Part shown: positions 1 through 5,937 of the stretch, piece after piece
How the letters are laid out: each line of letters opens with the position of its first letter
How positions within the stretch are numbered: position 1 is the first letter of the stretch
Assembly: GCA_002299975.1 (NCBI GenBank)
Contig: DBOT01000029.1
Location: 6,720 to 13,460 of the forward strand
Length of the DNA: 6,741 nt
Direction: 5' to 3'
Origin: Lactobacillaceae bacterium UBA639
GTDB taxonomy: Bacteria > Bacillota > Bacilli > Lactobacillales > Lactobacillaceae
Position numbers and translations under genes: made by a program
Notes under the pieces: generated by a model
Seen by the model: only the letters and a program-made list of their open reading frames with translations
Told to the model about the DNA's origin: nothing
Databases searched by the model: none

Positions 1-207
1 GCGTATAAATGTGCCTGGTACGGCAAAAAACTAATTGTCGTCAAGCCTAACTATACTAGCCAAATCTGTTCCCACTGTGGGCACCATAGTGGGCCGAAGC
101 CTTTAGCAGTCCGTGAATGGACCTGCCCTAAATGTGGCATACACCACGATCGGGATATTAATGCGGCAGTTAATATTCTTCATAAAGGACTAAAAGCCAT
201 CGGTTAG
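1..207 (+). CDS. tnpB: TnpB RNA-guided nuclease / IS605 OrfB, C-terminal 68 codons (5' partial)
   Basis: The frame is open from the first base and stops at TAG 205-207. The visible part contains the zinc ribbon with two CxxC pairs (C23/C26 and C42/C45 of the visible fragment) in the contexts SQICSHCG and WTCPKCG. The RuvC-III signature DRDINAAVNIL follows at residues 50-60 and supplies the last acidic catalytic residue. TnpB proteins are about 370-430 residues long, so roughly the last sixth is here and the RuvC I and II motifs lie upstream of the window. The family comprises RNA-guided DNA endonucleases (ancestors of Cas12) that cut the excised donor site and help the element persist. No frameshift is visible in this part, so the gene may be intact, but that cannot be judged from the fragment. 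The guide RNA is expected to overlap the 3' end of the gene. Confidence 0.93.
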   Translation, partial: AYKCAWYGKKLIVVKPNYTSQICSHCGHHSGPKPLAVREWTCPKCGIHHDRDINAAVNILHKGLKAIG

Positions 208-346
208 GGACTAGCCATGGTAAAAGAGCGGAGTTCTGTAAGTTAGGTTTTCAGAATACTGATGCAACATCCTAAATACTACTTCGTGTTCCCAGAAGCT
301 CGGTCATTTATGGTCAAGTAGTTCACCATGACGGTGGAGAGAAGTG
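200..346 (+). ncRNA. Putative TnpB omega RNA (reRNA): scaffold to 326, guide from 327
   Basis: TnpB guide RNAs are known to be made from the 3' end of tnpB plus the IS right end, and to run into flanking DNA that serves as guide. Here the tail can fold as an H-type pseudoknot. GTTCTG (233-238) pairs with CAGAAT (252-257, one G-U), while TTAGG in its loop (243-247) pairs with CCTAA (271-275). GGGA (207-210) can pair with TCCC (290-293), and CTTC (282-285) with GAAG (295-298). A last hairpin at 299-318 precedes TAGTTCAC. The guide would be about 20 nt starting at 327. The 5' boundary is not determinable by eye, and 200 is a placeholder near the tnpB stop. The pairings are seen in the sequence; the RNA identity is inferred from the family. 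Confidence 0.6.
299..326 (+). repeat. IS right-end subterminal hairpin and probable Y1 cleavage motif
   Basis: CTCGGTCA (299-306) pairs with TGGTCAAG (311-318) around a TTTA loop, with one C-A mismatch and two G-U pairs. It is followed at once by TAGTTCAC (319-326). In IS200/IS605 elements the Y1 transposase binds such an imperfect hairpin and cleaves a short motif just 3' of it, chosen by base pairing with a guide tetranucleotide near the hairpin foot. The exact cleavage base is inferred. Confidence 0.6.
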
Positions 347-435
347 GATATACCCATTTTCGAGCCCGAGCCGCTTCAACGGGTATTTCTAGTACTTCTT
401 TGACTAAGAAACAAGATGCTGTCTATAAATCATTA

Positions 436-464
436 TTTAATTTTAGGCGCTAGCCACCTATAAT
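436..464 (+). promoter_or_regulatory. Possible sigma-A promoter (perfect -10, weak -35)
   Basis: A consensus TATAAT lies at 459-464. The hexamer 17 bases upstream is TTTAAT (436-441), a weak -35. If active it would read into the P-loop remnant and perhaps the small membrane gene. A second candidate with a better -35 follows directly downstream. Confidence 0.3.
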
Positions 465-470
465 AGGGAC

Positions 471-499
471 GTGACCCTGTTGTAAAAGATATGGATAAT
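471..499 (+). promoter_or_regulatory. Possible sigma-A promoter upstream of the P-loop remnant
   Basis: GTGACC (471-476, sharing the TGAC core of the -35 consensus) is separated by 17 bases from GATAAT (494-499, five of six matches). Transcription would start near 506, about 50 bases before the remnant start codon at 559. This may be the original promoter of the decayed gene, and it may now drive the small membrane protein gene at 710. Confidence 0.35.
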
Positions 500-558
500 A
501 GAAAGACCCCGTGCTAAGCGGAGTCGTGGTAATTCTTGTGAGAAATAAGGAAGAAACC

Positions 559-641
559 ATGAATGAATTAATCATCTGGTTCCTCCCGGTAGAAGTATGT
601 TGGCGAAAGCAATTGCAGAATTGCCTTCATCATTATTATAA
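559..641 (+). pseudogene. Decayed 5' end of a P-loop nucleotide-binding protein gene
   Basis: A ribosome binding site AAGGAAG (547-553) lies 5 bases before ATG 559, which opens MNELII. This is a beta strand typical of the start of small P-loop kinases. A frame change at about 577 (two extra bases or one lost) restores a frame reading VPPGRSMLAKAIAELPSSLL, up to TAA 639-641. It resembles a Walker A segment of the form GPPGSGKSxLAKAIAEL, but with residues missing and the key lysine not in place, so it cannot be functional as read. The intact ancestor might have been a FlaR-like DNA topology modulation kinase or a related AAA-type ATPase; the fragment is too short to choose. No further homologous sequence is evident after 641, so most of the gene has been deleted. 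The identification rests on about 25 residues and is tentative. Confidence 0.4.
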
Positions 642-709
642 CAAATCTTTTATGATTGGGTTAGTAATACGTAATAATAGTTTTATTAAGATTGAAAGAA
701 GGCAAAATG

Positions 710-958
710 ATGCGACAGAAGGTTTCAATCGGTCTGGCAGTTTTGGGTCTGGCCATTATTGTCTATGCGTTGACGTTGGCTGGCCAAAACCGGCTGGCAA
801 CGGTTACTTTGGGAGTCATCGTCGCCTGTGGTGGGGGTGTGATGATCCTGTTTAGTGGACAAACATTTCAGAACCATCGGGCAATGAGCCGACTGATCAC
901 GGTTTTGTTTGTCCTCGTTATCATCGGTTACCTGCTGAAAATGACCGTAATGGGTTAG
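710..958 (+). CDS. Small three-helix membrane protein of unknown function
   Basis: The 82-residue product is almost entirely hydrophobic. Helices lie at about residues 5-22 (IGLAVLGLAIIVYALTLA), 30-49 and 60-79, separated by short polar links (QNR and QTFQNHRAMSR). No catalytic motif or known domain is recognisable, so no function is offered. The ribosome binding site AAGAAGG (696-702) sits 7 bases from ATG 710 and 4 bases from ATG 707. I prefer 710 by spacing, with 707 nearly as likely, and the upstream TTG 692 overlaps the ribosome binding site and is unlikely. Its stop TAG overlaps the stop of the convergent HAD gene. Composition returns here to that of the conserved chromosome, which suggests this is the first intact host gene to the right of the insertion. 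Confidence 0.75.
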   Translation: MRQKVSIGLAVLGLAIIVYALTLAGQNRLATVTLGVIVACGGGVMILFSGQTFQNHRAMSRLITVLFVLVIIGYLLKMTVMG

Positions 959-1767
959 ACGGATAACCTGAAGTAGTTCTGGAGGTACTTGGCTAGACCA
1001 TTGTGATCGTTGTCGACGGGGGTAACATCGTCGGCAACTTTTTTAATAGCCGGAATGGCATTTCGCATGGCAACCCCACGTCCAGCAGCGTCCAGCATCT
1101 CGAGGTCATTGTGTTCGTCACCAAAGGCAATGATGTTCTGCTTACTGATGTTGTACTGTTTGGCGATGTAGTACATTCCGGATTCCTTGTGGGTTCCCCG
1201 GTGAATCAGTTCGAGGATGTTGTACTTACCACCCCAGACCCGTGGTTCCACGAAGTCGCCGTACTTCTCGTTGACCGCCTTGATAATGTCCTGTTCGTGT
1301 TCAGGTTGATATTCAATCGTCAGGGCGATCGGGTTACTGTTGAGGTTGTTGGCCGTCAGGAGCTGGTCCTTAGCGAGGCGGTTTGGTAGGAATTCTGGCA
1401 GGTGGTTGCTGGCGTGGTTGGCCCAGACATGGAGCTTGTTTTCAACTGTAATTGTATCAATGCCGAGCTTCTTGTGCTGGGCGAGCAGGTCGAGGGCCAG
1501 TTCTTGGGTCAGTTCGACGTCGTATTCCTTGCCCCAGTGCTGGTGGGGAATGTGCGCCAGGGCGCCGTTGAAGTTTACCATTGGGGTCTTGATGCCGATC
1601 TGATCATAGATCCGTCTGGCGATTCGATAAGGCCGGCCGGTGATGATGCTGACGATGTGGCCCTCCTTGGCGGCTGCTCGTAATGTCTTGATCGTTTCGG
1701 CGGTCAGTTGAGATTGGTTGTTAAGGGTGGTTCCATCGAGGTCGATGGCGATTAAGTGTTGATCCAA
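955..1767 (-). CDS. HAD-IIB (Cof-type) sugar-phosphatase family hydrolase
   Basis: All four HAD motifs are present in the 270-residue product, a normal length for Cof-type HAD-IIB enzymes. DLDGT at residues 9-13 carries nucleophile D9 and acid/base D11. ITGR carries T43, GTHKESG carries K194, and GDEHNDLEML at 216-225 carries the Mg-binding acids D217 and D221. The cap domain lies between residues of about 85 and 185. Such enzymes dephosphorylate sugar phosphates, FMN, PLP or similar small metabolites in the cytoplasm; the substrate cannot be read from sequence. I chose TTG 1767 because AGGAAGTG ends 8 bases before it and the protein then begins MDQHLIAIDLDGT, as family members do. A TTG at 1791 is in frame but lacks a ribosome binding site. 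The gene is monocistronic, read from its own promoter, and ends tail to tail with the small membrane gene. Confidence 0.93.
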   Translation of the reverse strand: MDQHLIAIDLDGTTLNNQSQLTAETIKTLRAAAKEGHIVSIITGRPYRIARRIYDQIGIKTPMVNFNGALAHIPHQHWGKEYDVELTQELALDLLAQHKKLGIDTITVENKLHVWANHASNHLPEFLPNRLAKDQLLTANNLNSNPIALTIEYQPEHEQDIIKAVNEKYGDFVEPRVWGGKYNILELIHRGTHKESGMYYIAKQYNISKQNIIAFGDEHNDLEMLDAAGRGVAMRNAIPAIKKVADDVTPVDNDHNGLAKYLQNYFRLSV

Positions 1768-1804
1768 TGTCTGTTCACTTCCTAAAAACAATTTTTAATT
1801 CATC

Positions 1805-1833
1805 ATTATACGCGAAAGAAACCGGAAAGTTAA
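1805..1833 (-). promoter_or_regulatory. Sigma-A promoter of the HAD phosphatase gene
   Basis: On the minus strand, TTAACT (1833-1828) is followed after 17 bases by a perfect TATAAT (1810-1805). Transcription would start near 1798, about 30 bases before the TTG start at 1767. The match and spacing are good, and this position also supports the shorter start of the HAD protein. Confidence 0.65.
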
Positions 1834-1863
1834 TCGATTTGTCATAATCTCCGACACGAGCGG

Positions 1864-1892
1864 TTCAGCTTGTCTAGAAAATACGGTACAAT
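1864..1892 (+). promoter_or_regulatory. Sigma-A promoter of the methyltransferase-SPFH-LytSR operon
   Basis: TTCAGC (1864-1869, weak -35) precedes TACAAT (1887-1892, five of six -10 matches) with a 17-base spacer. Transcription would start near 1899, leaving a leader of only about 20 bases with the AAAGGAG ribosome binding site (1904-1910). It is the only clear promoter I see for the four downstream genes. It diverges from the HAD promoter, with about 30 bases between the two -35 boxes. Confidence 0.55.
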
Positions 1893-1919
1893 AGAAGGCA
1901 GCTAAAGGAGTGGAACAGT

Positions 1920-3296
1920 TTGCAATTACCAGAGAAATTCATTGAGAAATATCAACGTCTGCTGGGTGACGAAGCCCCGGCCTTTTTAGCGTCCTTTGAC
2001 CAGCCCAGCCAGAGCGGCTTTCGGATCAATCCCTTAAAGGCGGCTCCCCAGGCGACGATTGATCAGGCTACGGGCAAGGTGCCATACGTGCCAACTGGGT
2101 ACTACGGTGTGGTCGATGGTAAGTCCCTCGACCACGTCACCGGAGCAATCTATAGTCAGGAACCCTCGGCCATGTACGTGGGAGAGGTAGTTGATCCGCA
2201 GCCTGGCGAACGGGTCCTGGATCTCTGTGCGGCTCCTGGGGGTAAGACAACCCACCTGGTTGCTAAAATGCATGACCAGGGCCTCCTGGTGGCTAATGAA
2301 ATCTTCCGCAAGCGGGCTAAGGCTCTGGCTGAGAACTTGGAGCGGTGGGGGACCACGAGCACGGTGGTGATGAATGAGAGCCCCGCCGACCTGGAGAAAC
2401 AGTTCGCGCATTTCTTCGACCGCATCCTGGTCGATGCACCATGCTCTGGGGAAGGAATGTTTCGGAAGGAACCGGCCGGGATCGAATACTGGAATCCTGA
2501 CTACCCGGCAGAGTGTGCCAACCGGCAGCGCAAGATTCTCGCTTCAGCCATGAAGATGCTGAAGCCAGGCGGTACTCTGGTGTACTCAACTTGTACCTTT
2601 GCCCCCGAGGAGGATGAACAGAATCTGGCCTGGTTATTGCAAAACTACCCAGACCTGAGGACGGTGCCGGTTAAGAAGTATCCGGGGATGGATGACGGTC
2701 GGCCAGAATGGGCAGATAATAATCCGGCCCTTAAGAATGCCGTCCGGCTCTTTCCTCACCATATTCAAGGGGAAGGCCACTTCATCGCTAAACTGCAGAA
2801 CGGGGAGCCAGCACCGGTTGAGGACGTTGCACCAGCCAAGCACCGGCGTAATAAGAAGAAGCGCCGCCAGCGGCCGAGCCTGGATAAGCAGGATCAGGCT
2901 GAGTTTGCGGCCGTCCGGGATGTCCTGATGCCGGATTACCAGCCCACCCGTTTGGTAACGTTTGGCGACCAGTTGTATGCTCTGCCGGCGGGGATGCCCG
3001 CTGACCTGACCGGGATGACTATTCTGCGCCCCGGCCTACATTTGGGGACCTTCAAGAAGAACCGCTTTGAACCGGCCCTGGCCTGGGCACTGGCAATCGA
3101 TCCCGCTACCTGTCCACGGGTACTGCAGCTCAGCCATGACCAGTGGCGACAGTACGTTCACGGTGATGTGGTAACCATTGATCAGCCACAGAAGAATGGC
3201 TGGTACTTATTGGCCTGTGACGGTCACACTACGGGTTTTGGTAAGCTGGTTGGCACGACGATTAAGAATTTCTATCCGAAAGGCTTACGTTTTTAG
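1920..3296 (+). CDS. rsmF: RsmF/EfmM-like 16S rRNA (cytosine-C5) methyltransferase
   Basis: The 458-residue protein has the layout of Gram-positive RsmF/EfmM enzymes. An N-terminal RNA-contact region (1-90, with SGFRINPLK and IYSQEPSAM) leads to a Rossmann methyltransferase core at about 90-295, a basic linker, and a C-terminal RsmF/PUA-like domain at about 325-455. Visible motifs are the SAM-binding DLCAAPGGKT (101-110), DAPCSGEG (172-179, C175, product release) and STCT with C225 as expected nucleophile. FPHHIQGEGHF is at 278-288. E. coli RsmF methylates 16S C1407 and E. faecium EfmM methylates C1404; which base is used here is not readable. The start is TTG 1920, nine bases after AAAGGAG (1904-1910); no better start gives a complete N terminus. 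The run HRRNKKKRRQRP (308-319) is a strongly basic hinge that probably contacts rRNA. It is the first gene of a four-gene operon, and the next gene starts 13 bases after its stop. Confidence 0.92.
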   Translation: MQLPEKFIEKYQRLLGDEAPAFLASFDQPSQSGFRINPLKAAPQATIDQATGKVPYVPTGYYGVVDGKSLDHVTGAIYSQEPSAMYVGEVVDPQPGERVLDLCAAPGGKTTHLVAKMHDQGLLVANEIFRKRAKALAENLERWGTTSTVVMNESPADLEKQFAHFFDRILVDAPCSGEGMFRKEPAGIEYWNPDYPAECANRQRKILASAMKMLKPGGTLVYSTCTFAPEEDEQNLAWLLQNYPDLRTVPVKKYPGMDDGRPEWADNNPALKNAVRLFPHHIQGEGHFIAKLQNGEPAPVEDVAPAKHRRNKKKRRQRPSLDKQDQAEFAAVRDVLMPDYQPTRLVTFGDQLYALPAGMPADLTGMTILRPGLHLGTFKKNRFEPALAWALAIDPATCPRVLQLSHDQWRQYVHGDVVTIDQPQKNGWYLLACDGHTTGFGKLVGTTIKNFYPKGLRF

Positions 3297-3309
3297 GGGG
3301 AAGTAAGAA

Positions 3310-4176
3310 ATGAAGGAAAAGAATGCATTTCATGTCAATGGTTATTTGGGCCTACTGATCGCTATTATCGGGGCCTTGGTCGGCTGCTGGCTAGTCTTTC
3401 ATGGCTACCGCGCTGGGCAGATGGGGGCCATTATTGCTGGTGGGATCATCCTGGCGATTGTAATCATCTTTAGTACGTCGCTGACGATCATTCAGCCTAA
3501 TGAGGCGAAGGTATTGACCTTCTTCGGTAACTACATCGGGACGATTCGCGATGCCGGCCTGTTCATGACGGTGCCCTTCACTGATAAGCAGCGCGTTTCT
3601 CTGCGGGTCTGCAATTTCAACAGCCAGATCCTGAAGGTCAACGATTCCAAGGGGAACCCGGTCGAGATCGCGGCCGTGATTGTTTATAAGGTCGTCGACA
3701 CCGCTAAAGCCCTCTTCTCGGTCGATGACTACGAGCAGTTCGTGCAGATTCAGAGTGAATCGGCGGTCCGGCACGTGGCGAGTGAATACCCGTACGATAC
3801 CTTCGAGGATGACAATGCCCTGACCCTGCGGAGCAACCCGACGGAGGTTTCTAACCGCCTGACCGCTGAGCTGCAGGACCGGTTGAACGTGGCCGGGGTC
3901 AAGATCATTGAGACTCGGCTGACACACCTGGCCTACGCCACTGAAATTGCCAGCGCCATGCTCCAGAAGCAGCAGTCAGCAGCTATCCTGTCAGCCCGGA
4001 AGATCATTGTCGAGGGAGCGGTTTCCATCACTGAGGATGCGATTGACCGGCTAGCCAAGGAGGCTAACCTGAACCTGACCGATGAGCAGCGCCTCCAGAT
4101 TATTAACAATATCATGGTAGCTATCATCAGTGAGCGGGGTACGCAGCCGGTCATCAATACCGGAACCCAGCAATAG
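3310..4176 (+). CDS. SPFH/band-7 domain membrane protein
   Basis: The product has 288 residues. Two membrane helices at about 11-30 and 38-57 form a hairpin, followed by an SPFH domain. The domain starts at LTIIQPNEAKVLTFFGNYIGTIRDAGLF (58-85) and continues through the core strands (V94-V130) to the helical REARLTHLAYA-like segment ETRLTHLAYATEIASAMLQKQQSAAILSARKIIVEGAV (201-238). SPFH proteins (stomatin, prohibitin, flotillin, HflK/C) oligomerise on the membrane and organise microdomains or regulate proteases and channels. The particular role here is unknown. Start ATG 3310 follows GGGGGAAG (3296-3303) by six bases. It lies between the methyltransferase (13-base gap) and lytS (13-base gap), so it is certainly in the same transcript unless an internal promoter was missed. 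Pairing with a membrane sensor kinase suggests a partner or membrane-organising role, which is inference only. No serine-protease NfeD partner is adjacent. Confidence 0.9.
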   Translation: MKEKNAFHVNGYLGLLIAIIGALVGCWLVFHGYRAGQMGAIIAGGIILAIVIIFSTSLTIIQPNEAKVLTFFGNYIGTIRDAGLFMTVPFTDKQRVSLRVCNFNSQILKVNDSKGNPVEIAAVIVYKVVDTAKALFSVDDYEQFVQIQSESAVRHVASEYPYDTFEDDNALTLRSNPTEVSNRLTAELQDRLNVAGVKIIETRLTHLAYATEIASAMLQKQQSAAILSARKIIVEGAVSITEDAIDRLAKEANLNLTDEQRLQIINNIMVAIISERGTQPVINTGTQQ

Positions 4177-4189
4177 GGTGGTTACTGAT

Positions 4190-5935
4190 ATGTTTTACCT
4201 GACGATTCTAATGATCGAGCGGGTCGGCTTCGTCATCATCCTCGCCTTCCTGCTGGTCAATATTCCGGCTTTTAGGCGTCTGATGTCCTCGGACCGCTGG
4301 ATTGATAAAGTCCAACTGACGATTATCTTCGCCATCTTTGCGATCCTGGCTAATAGTACCGGGATTGAAATCGACCCGTCCAACCAGCTGCACGATAAGG
4401 TCTTCCTGACGGCTATCTCTAAGGACTATTCGATTGTCAATGCCCGGATTCTGACCGTTTCGGTTGCCGGGATCATCGGTGGCCCCTGGGTCGGTGGGGC
4501 AGTCGGTTTGATTGCTGGTCTTCACCGGGTCATGCTTGGGGGAATGGCCTCCCAATCCTGGTTCTATGTGCCGAGTTCATTCTTAATCGGCCTGCTATCT
4601 GGTTACCTGTATAACGACCGCCGGAACCCCTTTGCGGTGATGAGTCCCTGGCATGGTTTCCTAGTTGGCCTTTTGATGGAAACCATCCAGATGATCTTTA
4701 TCTTCCTATTTAGTCCGATGGGCTGGACCCTGGTCCGCTACATCGCCTTGCCAATGATCTTGATCAACTCGATCGGGACCTCCGTCTTCCTCTCGATTAT
4801 CGGGATGTTCCGACGTCAGGAAGAGGAAACGCGAGCACTGCAGACGCACTCAGTCCTGGAACTGACCAAGGAGACCCTGCCCTACCTGCGTAATGGACTC
4901 AATATGCAGTCTGCCCGGCAGGTGGTTAAGGCGATCCAGAATCACACCAACTTTGATGCCGTTAGCATTACTGACCGCCAGACTATCCTGGCTCACGTCG
5001 GTGCAGGGAGTGATCACCATATTCCAGGCAAGATGATGCTGACCCACCTCTCGGAGATTGTTATTAAGAGCGGCAAGGTTCACATTGCCCATAATCGGGA
5101 TGAGATTGGTTGTAGTCACCGGGACTGTCCACTGGAGGCGGCCATCGTGGTCCCAATGCGCATCAAGGACCGGGTTGTGGGGACACTGAAGATGTACTAC
5201 ACGGCAGCTTGGCGCCTGACGCCAGTTGAGGTTCAACTGGCAGAAGGACTCGGTGAGATCTTCGCCAGTCAGATCGCCCTCGGTCAGGCCGAAATGCAGG
5301 CTAAGCTGGTCCGGGATGCTGAGATCAAGTCGTTGCAGGCCCAGGTTAACCCGCACTTCTTCTTTAACGCCATCAATACCATTAGTGCGATGATGCGGCG
5401 GGATAGTGAGAAAGCTCGCCAGCTCCTCCTCCAGCTGAGTACCTACTTCCGGGCTAACCTGATTGGTGCTCGGTCCACCCAGATCACCCTGGCCCAGGAG
5501 GAAGAACACGTCAATGCTTACCTGACCTTGGAACAGACCCGTTTCCCTGACCGCTTCAAGGTTCACTTCAATAATCAGGTGGGGGACGATGTTCTCCTGC
5601 CACCATTTACGATTCAGGTGTTGGTAGAAAATGCCCTGAAGCACGCCTTTGGCAGGCGAATGCACGGTAACGTTGTCAATATTGATTTAAATGCGGTAGG
5701 GGACCGCTTGCAGATTAAGGTTGCTGATAATGGTGAGGGGATCGATCCCGAGATTCTTGGTAAATTGGGCCACGAGCCAGTCACCTCTAGTCACGGGACC
5801 GGGACCGCTTTACAAAACCTTAACCAGCGTCTGATAGGGCTTTACGATAAGCGGAGTCAGCTGAACTTCGCCACTGGGAAAAATGGCACCACGGTTACAA
5901 TTTCAATTCCGCTAGTTACGAAAGGGGAAAAATAA
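4190..5935 (+). CDS. lytS: LytS-type sensor histidine kinase (5TM-LYT, GAF, His_kinase, HATPase)
   Basis: The 581-residue membrane kinase has an N-terminal 5TM-LYT sensor of about six hydrophobic segments (3-25, 40-57, 87-111, 124-141, 153-176, 182-205), including the family block NARILTVSVAGIIGGP and GLIAGLHR (84-113). A GAF domain follows (about 226-370, with a C308/C313 pair in GCSHRDCPL). The dimerisation block is SLQAQVNPHFFFNAINTI with phosphoacceptor H389. The ATPase has N-box VENALKHAF (479-487), DNGEGID (513-519) and HGTGTALQN (535-543). Homologues sense pyruvate or changes in membrane potential and phosphorylate a LytTR regulator; the stimulus here is not readable. I chose ATG 4190, which follows AGGGTGG (4175-4181) by eight bases. 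An in-frame GTG at 4130 lies inside the SPFH gene without a ribosome binding site. Its regulator begins two bases after its stop. Confidence 0.95.
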   Translation: MFYLTILMIERVGFVIILAFLLVNIPAFRRLMSSDRWIDKVQLTIIFAIFAILANSTGIEIDPSNQLHDKVFLTAISKDYSIVNARILTVSVAGIIGGPWVGGAVGLIAGLHRVMLGGMASQSWFYVPSSFLIGLLSGYLYNDRRNPFAVMSPWHGFLVGLLMETIQMIFIFLFSPMGWTLVRYIALPMILINSIGTSVFLSIIGMFRRQEEETRALQTHSVLELTKETLPYLRNGLNMQSARQVVKAIQNHTNFDAVSITDRQTILAHVGAGSDHHIPGKMMLTHLSEIVIKSGKVHIAHNRDEIGCSHRDCPLEAAIVVPMRIKDRVVGTLKMYYTAAWRLTPVEVQLAEGLGEIFASQIALGQAEMQAKLVRDAEIKSLQAQVNPHFFFNAINTISAMMRRDSEKARQLLLQLSTYFRANLIGARSTQITLAQEEEHVNAYLTLEQTRFPDRFKVHFNNQVGDDVLLPPFTIQVLVENALKHAFGRRMHGNVVNIDLNAVGDRLQIKVADNGEGIDPEILGKLGHEPVTSSHGTGTALQNLNQRLIGLYDKRSQLNFATGKNGTTVTISIPLVTKGEK

Positions 5936-5937
5936 TC

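Larger units (their letters stand above)
1..326 (+). mobile_element. Right-hand end of an IS200/IS605-family (tnpB-bearing) insertion sequence
   Basis: The segment holds the 3' end of tnpB, a structured non-coding tail, a subterminal imperfect hairpin and the terminal motif TAGTTCAC at 319-326. This is the standard right-end layout of IS200/IS605 elements, which move as single-stranded DNA through a Y1 tyrosine transposase and have subterminal hairpins instead of inverted repeats. The left end and any tnpA lie outside the window. Placing the boundary at 326 is an inference from the hairpin-plus-TTCAC pattern, and it could be off by a few bases. No target duplication is expected for this family, so none can be used to confirm the border. 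Confidence 0.75.
327..558. other. AT-rich IS flank with imperfect hairpin and no convincing complete gene
   Basis: Between the IS border and the next coding remnant I see no recognisable gene. AGAAGT (340-345) and ATACCCATT (350-358) pair with AACGGGTAT (378-386) and ACTTCT (394-399), giving an interrupted 60-base hairpin with one mismatch and small internal loops. A frame starting ATG 328 stays open to TAG 451-453 (41 residues, ending in a lysine/arginine-rich tail), but no ribosome binding site precedes it. It could be the 3' stump of a gene cut by the insertion. The composition is more AT-rich than the conserved genes to the right. Confidence 0.4.

Noticed and set aside
327..706. CRISPR array, tRNA, T-box or riboswitch in the gene-poor flank
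   Set aside because: No spaced direct repeats, no cloverleaf with a CCA-compatible end, and no T-box or known riboswitch core could be found by eye.
511..855. A 114-codon plus-strand frame covering the P-loop remnant and the small membrane gene
   Set aside because: It joins the remnant start to a shadow frame of the real membrane gene at 710-958. The second half has no hydrophobic pattern or motif of its own, and only the ATG at 559 has a ribosome binding site.
1768..1791. TTG 1791 as start of the HAD protein
   Set aside because: The extra eight codons cover the ribosome binding site AGGAAGTG of the TTG at 1767, and 1791 would lie almost at the predicted transcription start.
1826..1834. AAAGTTAAT as a LytTR binding half-site for autoregulation
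   Set aside because: It fits the loose consensus, but no second copy lies at the spacing of about two helical turns that LytTR dimers need. It also overlaps the -35 of the HAD promoter, so a chance match is likelier.
3391..3927. Antisense frame of 178 codons opposite the SPFH gene
   Set aside because: It is a shadow of the SPFH coding frame. The translation is Asp/Arg/Val-rich with no motif, and no promoter was seen.
4130..4189. GTG start extending LytS by 20 residues into the SPFH gene
   Set aside because: No ribosome binding site. The added residues are polar and unlike a LytS N terminus, while ATG 4190 has AGGGTGG at proper spacing.
4850..5665. Long antisense frame of 271 codons opposite lytS
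   Set aside because: It lies entirely within the strongly supported lytS gene, has no ribosome binding site or domain, and is expected from the codon use of a GC-rich gene.
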